DNA from: Gemmatimonadota bacterium
Lineage (GTDB): Bacteria > Gemmatimonadota > Gemmatimonadetes > Gemmatimonadales > Gemmatimonadaceae
DNA length: 35,805 bases
Assembly (NCBI GenBank): GCA_023249375.1
Contig: JAHFCT010000007.1
Span: 63,177-98,981 of the forward strand
Reading direction: 5' to 3'
Part shown: positions 25,886 through 33,193 of the stretch, in pieces
How positions within the stretch are numbered: position 1 is the first letter of the stretch
Layout: the number at the start of each line of letters is the position of its first letter
The notes under the pieces: model-generated
Told to the model about the DNA's origin: nothing
Databases searched by the model: none
What the model saw: only the letters and a program-made list of their open reading frames with translations
Made by a program: the position numbers and the translations under genes

Positions 25886-27289
25886 TTACAGCACGATCTT
25901 GCGGAACTTCGGCACGAGCAGATGCATGATCACCCACGCCGTGACGTAGGCCGACCCGCACACCACGAACAAAATCCCGTAGCCGACCTCGGCCTTTCCG
26001 AGCACCGTGAAGCGCTGGAGCAGTACTCCCGCGCCGCGTGCAATGAGAATGCCACCCACCGCGCCGGCCATGCCACCGATGCCCGTCACCGAAGCGACGG
26101 CCTTCTTGGGAAACATGTCCGAGACGGTCGTGAAGATATTGGCCGACCATGCCTGATGCGCGGCGGTGGCGATGCCGATGGTCCCGACGGCGAGCCACGT
26201 GTTGATGGCACCCAGTCGCGACGCCAGCAGCACCGAGAGTGGCGCGAGCGCGAAGATGAACATCGACAGTTTGCGCGCCTTGTTGGCGTCCATGCCGTCT
26301 TGGATGAAGCGCTTGGGGAGCCAACCGCCGAAGATGGAACCGACCGTGGAAATCGTGTAGACGATGGCCACGGCGAACGGCCAACTGATCACACCCGGAA
26401 TGTCCGCTACCGTGCCGGCGTAGCCGGGATTGGCCGTCAAGAACAGGGCCGTCTTGCGTGAGTTCTCACCGTCGAGGAACGACGGGAGCCAAAACAGATA
26501 GAACCACCAGATCGGGTCCGTCAGAAACTTGCCGACGAAGAACGCCCACGTCTGGCGGAACATCAGCAGGCGGAACCACGACACCTTCACCTTGCCGGCA
26601 TCCGCGCGCTCGGCGTCCTGTTCGTCGACGTCACTGTGAATGAGGTCGAACTCCTGCTGCGACAGCCGCCCGCTCTGCAGCTTGGCGGCGGGCACATCGT
26701 ACATCGTGTACCAGAACGCCAGCCAGGTGAGGCCAATGGCGCCGGTGAGAATGAATGCCCATTCCCAGCCCCACGCCTTCGCGATGAACGGCACCGTGAG
26801 CGGCGCCACGATGGCTCCGACATTCGCCCCCGAGTTGTACAGCCCGGTCGCGAACGCTCGTTCTCGCTTGGGGAACCACTCGGCGACCGTCTTGTTCGCT
26901 GCCGGGAAATTGCCGGATTCGCTGAGGCCGAGGGCAGCCCGCCAGAAGCCGAAGCTCCACGTGTGCTGGCCGAAGGCGTGGCCGATGGCGGCGAGGCTCC
27001 ACGAAATCAGCGACCAGGCGTAGCCCGACTTCGTTCCGACCTTGTCGATGAACTTGCCGGCGAAGAGCATGCCCACGGCATACGCGATTTGAAAGCAAAT
27101 GACGACCGTGGAGTAGTTCAGCTCTTGGATTGCCTTGTCCGGACCAAAGACGCCCGCCGCCGAGAGCACCGGCTTAAGCAGACCTAAAACGTTGCGATCC
27201 AAGTAGTTGATGGTGGTCGCCGCGAAAATCAGCGCGCAGATGGTCCACCGATGGCGGCCGACGCTCTTGTTAATAGATGTGAGGCTCAT
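25886..27289 (-). CDS. MFS transporter, probable hexuronate (galacturonate/glucuronate) symporter
   Basis: Major facilitator of 467 residues with about 12 transmembrane segments, of the anion:cation symporter subfamily (ExuT, DgoT, GarP). Early motif TINYLDRNVLGLLKP resembles the ExuT-type TINxxDR signature. LGLSESGNFPAANKTVAEWFPKRERA follows TM4, and a charged central loop (QEFDLIHSDVDEQD) separates the halves. It would carry monomeric uronates or related sugar acids across the inner membrane, complementing SusC/D at the outer membrane. ATG 27287-27289 lies 94 bases from the divergent gntR start. Its predicted promoter is overlapped by the palindrome at 27350-27366, so GntR control is likely. 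It converges with susD without a convincing terminator between them. Confidence 0.85.
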   Translation of the reverse strand: MSLTSINKSVGRHRWTICALIFAATTINYLDRNVLGLLKPVLSAAGVFGPDKAIQELNYSTVVICFQIAYAVGMLFAGKFIDKVGTKSGYAWSLISWSLAAIGHAFGQHTWSFGFWRAALGLSESGNFPAANKTVAEWFPKRERAFATGLYNSGANVGAIVAPLTVPFIAKAWGWEWAFILTGAIGLTWLAFWYTMYDVPAAKLQSGRLSQQEFDLIHSDVDEQDAERADAGKVKVSWFRLLMFRQTWAFFVGKFLTDPIWWFYLFWLPSFLDGENSRKTALFLTANPGYAGTVADIPGVISWPFAVAIVYTISTVGSIFGGWLPKRFIQDGMDANKARKLSMFIFALAPLSVLLASRLGAINTWLAVGTIGIATAAHQAWSANIFTTVSDMFPKKAVASVTGIGGMAGAVGGILIARGAGVLLQRFTVLGKAEVGYGILFVVCGSAYVTAWVIMHLLVPKFRKIVL

Positions 27290-27349
27290 GGATTCCGGTG
27301 TTGAAGCGAGCGCTTGACAGCACGGGCCAGTCCGTCTAGCCTTTCGAAC

Positions 27350-27366
27350 AAGTCATAATATGACTT
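27350..27366. promoter_or_regulatory. 17-bp palindrome, candidate GntR operator
   Basis: AAGTCATAATATGACTT reads as two perfect 8-base inverted arms around a central A. It is AT-rich in GC-rich surroundings, lies in the 94-base gap between the divergent MFS and gntR genes, 17 bases before the gntR ATG, and covers the -10 box of the predicted MFS promoter. FadR-type GntR dimers bind short palindromes of this size, so autoregulation plus repression of the transporter is the simplest reading. Confidence 0.65.
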
Positions 27367-27382
27367 TCTGACAAAATCTCAA
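27355..27382 (-). promoter_or_regulatory. Predicted sigma-70-type promoter for the MFS transporter
   Basis: On the minus strand TTGAGA (27382-27377) and TATTAT (27360-27355) are separated by 16 bases, each one mismatch from consensus. The -10 box lies inside the palindrome at 27350-27366. For the opposite direction, TTGACA at 27314-27319 is a possible -35 for gntR but has only a weak -10 (TAGCCT, 27337-27342). Confidence 0.5.
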
Positions 27383-27383
27383 G

Positions 27384-28118
27384 ATGATACGAACCAAACA
27401 CTCAAACTCGCGGTCCGAATCGCCAGTCCTTGGCAAGAAGTTGCCACAAGAACTCGCGGAGCGCATCCAGCAGAAGATCCAGGATGGCGCGATGCGTCCA
27501 GGCGATCGGCTTCCCTCGATTGCATCACTGGCCACGGACTATGGCGTCGGCGCGCCGACCGTACGCGAGGCGCTGAAGCGGCTGGAGATTGCCGGCGTCG
27601 TTCGCATTCGTCACGGTTCCGGTGTGTACGTGCGCCGGCACGAGGACGCGATGCTCGTCACGAGCCCCGTGCTGACGCAGCAGCTCTCGAAAAAGGTGCT
27701 GCTCGACCTCGTCGACGCACGCACCGCCATTGAAGTGACGGCCGCCGGACTCGCCGCGGTGAACGCGTCGAGCGCGCAGCTCGACGAAATGCAGCGGCTG
27801 CTGGCCGAGGCCGGCGCTCAGCTGTCCGATGATGACGTGCTCAACCAGGTCAACATGGCCTTCCACCGCGAAATCGCGGTCGCGTCGGGCAATGGCGTCT
27901 TTGCGCAGCTCCTCGAAGTGCTGACGAACGTCTTCGCGCGGGAGCAGCGCTTGATTCTCGACATCCAAGATTCGCGCCGCGAAGACCACGCACAGCATCT
28001 CGCCATCTACGAAGCCCTGCGCGCGCGCCAGCCTGACCGTGCGCGCGAGCAGATGACGGCGCATCTCGCCAAGGTGCGACGCGATCTGGAACAGTGGGAT
28101 TCGGTGACGGGAGTCTAG
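27384..28118 (+). CDS. GntR-family transcriptional regulator, FadR subfamily
   Basis: Repressor-type regulator of 244 residues. The winged helix-turn-helix is at about 20-86 (RPGDRLPSIASLATDYGVGAP, TVREALKRLEIAGVV, RHGSGVYV). The FCD ligand domain is at about 105-235, with likely metal/carboxylate ligands in NMAFHREIA (H161), EDHAQHLAIYEAL (H205) and MTAHL (H228 region). FCD regulators such as UxuR, ExuR and GntR sense sugar acids. It opens an operon, with the LarA-like gene starting seven bases after its stop, and diverges from the MFS carrier. The palindrome just upstream is its probable operator. Effector unknown: mannonate, gluconate, fructuronate or KDG are reasonable guesses. Confidence 0.88.
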   Translation: MIRTKHSNSRSESPVLGKKLPQELAERIQQKIQDGAMRPGDRLPSIASLATDYGVGAPTVREALKRLEIAGVVRIRHGSGVYVRRHEDAMLVTSPVLTQQLSKKVLLDLVDARTAIEVTAAGLAAVNASSAQLDEMQRLLAEAGAQLSDDDVLNQVNMAFHREIAVASGNGVFAQLLEVLTNVFAREQRLILDIQDSRREDHAQHLAIYEALRARQPDRAREQMTAHLAKVRRDLEQWDSVTGV

Positions 28119-28125
28119 AGCGCCT

Positions 28126-29397
28126 ATGACAGCCGCCGCCTCGCCAGGCCTGTTCGCCGCTTCGTCGCCAGGCCACCGCGTCGCGCCCGCCGAGGTGCAC
28201 GCGCTCGTCGCGCGGGGGCTCGCGGCGCTGCCGCTCGACGGAAAGCGCGTGCTCGTCATCATTCCCGATGGCACGCGCACGATGCCGATGCCGCTGATGT
28301 TCGACGCCCTCGAGGACGCCCTCGGCGCGCGCACGACGGCGCTCGACTTCCTCGTCGCACTCGGCACGCATGCGCCGATGACCGATGCGCAGCTTTCTGC
28401 GCTGGTTGGACGGCCGGTGGTCGATGGCGTCGCCGGCTCGCGCAAGGTGATGAATCACCGGTGGGACGACCCAGCGACGTTTGCGACGCTTGGCACCATC
28501 CCCGCCGCCGAGATCAACGCACTGACCGACGGGCTGATCGCGCAGGATGTCACGGTCGCACTGAACAAGTCCGTCTTCGACTACGATCAAATCCTCATCT
28601 GCGGGCCGGTTTTTCCGCACGAGGTTGTCGGGTTCTCTGGCGGCAACAAGTATCTGTTCCCGGGCATCGCCGGTCCCGAGATCATCAACTTCACGCACTG
28701 GCTCGGCGCGCTGCTCGGCAGCTTCCATGTGATTGGCACGGGCAAGACGCCGGTGCGGGCGGTCATCGACCGTGCCGCACAACTGCTCGACGTGCCGCTC
28801 GCGTGCCTGGCGCTCGTCGTGTCGCGCGCCGGCGTCGATGGACTCTTCATCGGGAGCGCGGAAGCGGCGTGGCGCGCCGCGTCGGAGCTGTCGGCGCGTC
28901 AGCACGTCATTTACGTGGACCGGCCGTACCAGCGCGTGCTCTGCGTGATGCCGACGATGTACGCCGACGTGTGGACGGCGGGGAAGGGGATGTACAAGCT
29001 GGAGCCCGCGGTGGCCGATGGCGGCGAGGTGGTGATCTACGCGCCGCACATCACCGAAGTGAGCTACACGCACGGGAAGCAGATTGACGAAGTGGGCTAC
29101 CACTGCCGCGACTACTTCCTCAAGCAGTGGGAGCGCTTTGGGCACTACCCGGGCGGCGTGCTCGCGCATTCGACGCACGTGAAGGGGCTTGGCACCTACG
29201 ACGCGGACACGGGCGTCGAATCGCCGCGCATTCGCGTGACGCTCGCCACGGCGATTTCCGAAGAGCGCTGCCGGCGCATCAACCTCGGCTATCTCGACCC
29301 CGCCACCGTGGACGTCGCGGCGTGGACAGGACGCGAGCACGAGGGCGTGCTCGTCGTGCCGCACGCCGGTGAGATGCTGTACCGGCTCAAGAAATGA
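28126..29397 (+). CDS. LarA-family nickel-pincer-nucleotide racemase/epimerase homologue
   Basis: A 423-residue protein of the lactate racemase (LarA, DUF2088) superfamily. The catalytic set of LarA is recognisable in order: DGTR (48-51), H82 in LGTHAPMT, H165 in FPHEVVGFSGG, K175 in SGGNKYLFPG and H191 in NFTHWLG. The spacing from H165 to K175 to H191 (10 and 16) matches that of His174, Lys184 and His200 in Lactobacillus LarA, where the Lys carries the nickel-pincer cofactor. The family includes racemases and epimerases of 2-hydroxy acids, among them a D-gluconate 2-epimerase. No cofactor genes (larB, larC, larE) are in the window. Neighbours (sugar-acid kinase, Gnd, GntR) suggest an aldonate C2-epimerase, for example mannonate/gluconate; this is inference. 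The family call is firm. Confidence 0.85.
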   Translation: MTAAASPGLFAASSPGHRVAPAEVHALVARGLAALPLDGKRVLVIIPDGTRTMPMPLMFDALEDALGARTTALDFLVALGTHAPMTDAQLSALVGRPVVDGVAGSRKVMNHRWDDPATFATLGTIPAAEINALTDGLIAQDVTVALNKSVFDYDQILICGPVFPHEVVGFSGGNKYLFPGIAGPEIINFTHWLGALLGSFHVIGTGKTPVRAVIDRAAQLLDVPLACLALVVSRAGVDGLFIGSAEAAWRAASELSARQHVIYVDRPYQRVLCVMPTMYADVWTAGKGMYKLEPAVADGGEVVIYAPHITEVSYTHGKQIDEVGYHCRDYFLKQWERFGHYPGGVLAHSTHVKGLGTYDADTGVESPRIRVTLATAISEERCRRINLGYLDPATVDVAAWTGREHEGVLVVPHAGEMLYRLKK

Positions 29398-29425
29398 ACA
29401 AGACACATCCATTGTGGAGCGTGGC

Positions 29426-30508
29426 ATGCAATACGGTTTGAACATTCGCCAAGACGCGGCGCTCGATATTCTCTCACTCGGTGCACTTGTGCACCGGCTG
29501 GATCCGGGCATCATCCCGTTCCGCAAGGCGACGGAGTGCCGCATCCATGTGAGTGGCGGCGAGTTCAACGTCGCGGCGAATCTCGCGGACTGCTTTGGTC
29601 AGCGCACCGGCATCGCCAGCGCGATGGTGGGCTACCCGATTGGCGACTTGATCGCCGAGCGAGTGCGGGCGATGGGCGTGCGGCCGTTCTACCGGCAGTT
29701 CGCGCACAACGGCGTGAATGGGCCGAACATGGCCACGGTGTACAGCGACCGCGGCCACGGCGTGCGTGCCCCCGAGGTGTTCTACAACCGGTCAAACGAA
29801 GCCGCGGCGCAGTTGAAGCCCGGCGACTTCGACTGGTCGTCCATTTTCGGCGCGGGCGTGAAGTGGTTCCATAGCGGCGGCATCTTTGCCGCGCTCTCGC
29901 CGACCACCGGCGAATTGATCATCGAAGCGATGAAGGCGGCCAAGGCCGCGGGCGCCATCACGTCGTTTGACCTGAACTTCCGCGCCAAGCTCTGGAACAT
30001 CTGGGGCGGCGAGGCGAAGGCGGCAGAAGTAATCGCCCGCATCGTGGAACACGTGGACGTGCTCGTGGGCAACGAGGAGGATCTGCAGAAGGGGTTGGGC
30101 ATTCCTGGTCCAGACGTCTCGTCGCACTCGGCGCTCGATACCGCGCCCTTCGTCGCGATGATCGGCGCGGTGGTGAAAAGGTTCGCGCGCGTGAAAGTCG
30201 TGGCCACCACGCTGCGCGAGGTGCATTCGACCAACCGGCACTCGTGGAGCGCCGTGGCGTGGATCGACGGAGAGGTGTACGCCGCACCAACGTGCGAACT
30301 GGATGTCTATGATCGCGTCGGCGGCGGTGACGGCTTTGCGGCCGGCCTCGTCTACGGACTGCTCAATGGCGAACCCCCGGCCGACGCGGTGCGGCTGGGC
30401 TGGGCGCACGGCGCGCTCGTCACGACATTCCCCGGCGACACGACGATGGCGACCGTCAATCAGGTGCGCGCGTTCGCCGCGGGCGGCTCGGCGCGCATTC
30501 AGCGATGA
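29426..30508 (+). CDS. kdgK: PfkB-family sugar-acid kinase, probable 2-keto-3-deoxygluconate kinase
   Basis: Ribokinase-fold kinase of 360 residues. The N-terminal substrate motif is SGGEFNVAANLADCFG; SFDLNFRAKLW in the middle is typical of KDG kinases; NEEDLQ follows; and the PfkB C-terminal signature DRVGGGDGFAAGLVYGLL holds the catalytic Asp. It would phosphorylate KDG from KduD to 2-keto-3-deoxy-6-phosphogluconate, but a related aldonate or ketoaldonate is possible. ATG 29426 has GGAG about seven bases upstream and starts a normal family N-terminus; the frame upstream overlaps larA's end. The KDPG aldolase needed next is not in the window. Confidence 0.8.
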   Translation: MQYGLNIRQDAALDILSLGALVHRLDPGIIPFRKATECRIHVSGGEFNVAANLADCFGQRTGIASAMVGYPIGDLIAERVRAMGVRPFYRQFAHNGVNGPNMATVYSDRGHGVRAPEVFYNRSNEAAAQLKPGDFDWSSIFGAGVKWFHSGGIFAALSPTTGELIIEAMKAAKAAGAITSFDLNFRAKLWNIWGGEAKAAEVIARIVEHVDVLVGNEEDLQKGLGIPGPDVSSHSALDTAPFVAMIGAVVKRFARVKVVATTLREVHSTNRHSWSAVAWIDGEVYAAPTCELDVYDRVGGGDGFAAGLVYGLLNGEPPADAVRLGWAHGALVTTFPGDTTMATVNQVRAFAAGGSARIQR

Positions 30509-30563
30509 ATCTCATCCCGCGATTACGCGCACTCAGCGATGACCTGCAACTCGTGCTGACGCC

Positions 30564-31715
30564 ATGAAAGTCGTCGTCGACCAGGACATCCCGTACCTGA
30601 AGGGAGTGCTCGAGCCGCACGCGGAGGTGCAGTACCTGCGCGGACGGGCCATTGGCGCCGCTGATGTCCGCGACGCGGACGCGCTGATTGTCCGCACGCG
30701 CACGCGTTGCGATGCGCCGCTGCTGCAGGGGAGCCGGGTGCGCTTGATCGCGTCGGCAACCATTGGCTTTGACCACATCGACACCGCGTTCTGCGCGGCG
30801 AACGGCATCACGTGGACGAATGCGCCGGGGTGCAACTCGTCGTCCGTGCGTCAGTACGTGGCGGCGGCGCTGCTGCACGTGGCCGAGCGACGCGAGCTCA
30901 CCTTGGCTGGCATGACCATCGGGATTGTCGGCGTCGGTAACGTCGGGTCAAAGGTGGCGGACCTCTGCCGAGCGCTCGGCATGACGGTGCTGCTGAACGA
31001 CCCGCCGCGCGAACGGCGCGAAGGGAAAGATGCGTTTGTCTCGCTCGCGGAAATCGTCAAGCGCGCCGACATCGTCACCTTCCACGTGCCGCTGCAGTCC
31101 GATGGCGTCGACAGGACGCTGCATCTCGTCAATCGCGACCTGCTTGCGGCGTTTCGCCCGCAGCAGATGCTGATCAACACGTCGCGGGGCGAAGTCATTG
31201 ATGGCGCGGCGCTCAAGGCGGCGTTGCTCGAAAAACGGCTGGCGGCGTGCGTGCTCGATGTGTGGGAACACGAACCCGGGCTCGACTTGGACGTGATGCG
31301 CCTCGTGAACATCGCCACGCCGCACATCGCCGGCTACTCCGCCGACGGCAAGGCGAACGGCACGGCAATGAGCGTGCAGGCGCTAAGCAGACACTTTGGT
31401 CTTGGACTCGACACCTGGTATCCCGCTGATGTGCCACCGCCCGTCAATGCGCTTGTTGCAGCGGGGACGACGGGCCTGACCACACAGCAGGTCATCGCCA
31501 GTGTCGTGCACACCACGTACGACATCGCCGCTGACGACGTGCGGCTTCGCAGTGACCCGTCATCGTTCGAACGACAGCGCACCGAACATCCGTTCCGTCG
31601 CGAATTCCATAACTACGCCATCGTGCCCAGCGCGCTGCCCGCCGAGGCTGCACGAATACTGCTGGCGTTGGGATTTCAGGCCGCCGGACCATCAGCCGCA
31701 CCGCACCCTCAGTGA
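30564..31715 (+). CDS. pdxB: PdxB-like 4-phosphoerythronate dehydrogenase / D-2-hydroxyacid dehydrogenase
   Basis: D-isomer-specific 2-hydroxyacid dehydrogenase of 383 residues with PdxB architecture. The split catalytic domain contains CNSSSVRQYVAAAL, the NAD-binding turn is GVGNVG, and the catalytic Arg, Glu and His are in NTSRGEVID, DVWEHEP and TPHIAGYS. A C-terminal segment of about 100 residues fits the PdxB dimerisation domain. PdxB oxidises 4-phospho-D-erythronate in pyridoxal-phosphate synthesis. Here it sits between a sugar-acid kinase and Gnd, and its stop overlaps the gnd start (GTGA), so it may act on a sugar acid or its phosphate instead. GGAC-like sequence only before ATG 30564; 55 bases separate it from kdgK. 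Confidence 0.8.
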   Translation: MKVVVDQDIPYLKGVLEPHAEVQYLRGRAIGAADVRDADALIVRTRTRCDAPLLQGSRVRLIASATIGFDHIDTAFCAANGITWTNAPGCNSSSVRQYVAAALLHVAERRELTLAGMTIGIVGVGNVGSKVADLCRALGMTVLLNDPPRERREGKDAFVSLAEIVKRADIVTFHVPLQSDGVDRTLHLVNRDLLAAFRPQQMLINTSRGEVIDGAALKAALLEKRLAACVLDVWEHEPGLDLDVMRLVNIATPHIAGYSADGKANGTAMSVQALSRHFGLGLDTWYPADVPPPVNALVAAGTTGLTTQQVIASVVHTTYDIAADDVRLRSDPSSFERQRTEHPFRREFHNYAIVPSALPAEAARILLALGFQAAGPSAAPHPQ

Positions 31716-33178
31716 ATACCATGCCCGCATCCGCAGACTTCGGACTCGTCGGCCTCGCCGTGATGGGCGAGAACCTTGTCCTCAATATTGAGAGCCGCGG
31801 CTACACCGTAGCCGTGTACAACCGGACCGTCGCCAAGGTCGATGAGTTCATGAACGGCCGAGCGCGCGGCAAGAAGTTTGTCGGCGCGCACTCCATTGCT
31901 GAGTTGGTCGCCTCGCTCAAGCGTCCGCGCAAGGTGATGTTGATGGTCAAGGCCGGCGCGCCGGTGGATGACTTCATCGAGCAGATCATCCCGCATTTGG
32001 AACCCGGCGACATCATCATCGACGGCGGCAACTCGCACTTCCCCGATTCCATTCGGCGAACGTACTATCTAGAGTCGAAGGGATTCCTGTTCATCGGAAC
32101 CGGCGTGTCGGGCGGGGAAGAAGGGGCGCTGAAGGGACCGTCCATCATGCCGGGCGGGTCGCCGGCGGCGTGGCCGCACGTGAAGCCGATCTTCCAGGCG
32201 ATTTCGGCGAAGGTCGATGACGGCACGCCGTGTTGCGACTGGGTGGGCAACGACGGTGCCGGCCACTTCGTCAAGATGGTGCATAACGGCATCGAGTACG
32301 GTGACATGCAACTCATCTGCGAGTGCTATCAGCTGATGAAGGAAGGGCTAGGCATGTCCAACGAGGAGATGCACCACGTGTTCGCGGCGTGGAACGAGGG
32401 TGAGCTGCGGTCGTATCTCATCGAGATCACGCGCGACATTCTCAGCCACCGGGAGAAGGGAAGGAAGCACACGGTGGACGTGATCCTCGACACCGCGGGC
32501 CAGAAGGGAACGGGCAAGTGGACCAGTGTCTCGGCGCTCGATCTCGGCGTACCGATGACGATGGTGTCGGAGGCGGTCTTCTCGCGCTGCCTGTCGGCGC
32601 TCAAGCACGAACGCGTCGCGGCGGCCAGGATCCTCAAAGGCCCGGCGAAAAGGAAAACGATTATCGGCAAGAAGCAGTTCGTGGAAGACATCCGGAAGGC
32701 GATGTACGCCTCGAAGATCGTGTCGTACGCACAGGGCTACATGCTGATGCGCGAAGCGGCCAGGGAATACCGCTGGGACATGAACTACGGCGGCATCGCG
32801 CTGCTTTGGCGTGGCGGCTGCATCATTCGCAGCGAGTTCCTTGGCAAGATCAAACTGGCGTACGACAAGAACCCGGCGCTCAGCAACCTGCTGCTCGATT
32901 CGTATTTCAAGAAAGTCATGAAGGACTGCCAGGAGTCGTGGCGAAAGGTCGTGGCCACGGCGGCACTGCTGGGCATTCCGGTGCCGTCGATGAGTTCGTC
33001 GCTCGCGTTCTACGACGGGTACCGGCACGCGTGGCTTCCGGCGAACCTGCTGCAGGCACAGCGCGACTACTTTGGCGCGCATCAGTATGAACGCGTCGAC
33101 CGCGCGCGCGGCGAGTTCTTCCACACCAACTGGACGGGACGAGGCGGTGACACCGCGTCGTCCACGTACCTGGCGTAG
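31712..33178 (+). CDS. gnd: 6-phosphogluconate dehydrogenase, decarboxylating
   Basis: Full-length Gnd of 488 residues converting 6-phosphogluconate to ribulose-5-phosphate and CO2 with NAD(P)+. Signatures present: GLAVMGENLVLNI (nucleotide fold), IIDGGNSHF, SGGEEGALKGPSIMPGG, the catalytic Lys in GHFVKMVHNGIEYGDMQ, ILDTAGQKGTGKWT and the C-terminal arm YFGAHQYERVD...FFHTNWTG. The start is GTG 31712, overlapping pdxB, or ATG 31721 three codons later. Its presence in a GntR-controlled operon with a kinase recalls gluconate operons (gntR-gntK-gntZ). A housekeeping copy may exist elsewhere; this one is probably dedicated to sugar-acid catabolism. Confidence 0.94.
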   Translation: MNTMPASADFGLVGLAVMGENLVLNIESRGYTVAVYNRTVAKVDEFMNGRARGKKFVGAHSIAELVASLKRPRKVMLMVKAGAPVDDFIEQIIPHLEPGDIIIDGGNSHFPDSIRRTYYLESKGFLFIGTGVSGGEEGALKGPSIMPGGSPAAWPHVKPIFQAISAKVDDGTPCCDWVGNDGAGHFVKMVHNGIEYGDMQLICECYQLMKEGLGMSNEEMHHVFAAWNEGELRSYLIEITRDILSHREKGRKHTVDVILDTAGQKGTGKWTSVSALDLGVPMTMVSEAVFSRCLSALKHERVAAARILKGPAKRKTIIGKKQFVEDIRKAMYASKIVSYAQGYMLMREAAREYRWDMNYGGIALLWRGGCIIRSEFLGKIKLAYDKNPALSNLLLDSYFKKVMKDCQESWRKVVATAALLGIPVPSMSSSLAFYDGYRHAWLPANLLQAQRDYFGAHQYERVDRARGEFFHTNWTGRGGDTASSTYLA

Positions 33179-33193
33179 CGGTCGCCGCGGCGT

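Noticed and set aside
30509-30563. Possible small gene between kdgK and pdxB
   Set aside because: ATG at 30505 gives only a short frame (NLIPRLRALSDDLQ) overlapping the kdgK stop, with no ribosome-binding site or features. It is more likely spacer or leader to pdxB.
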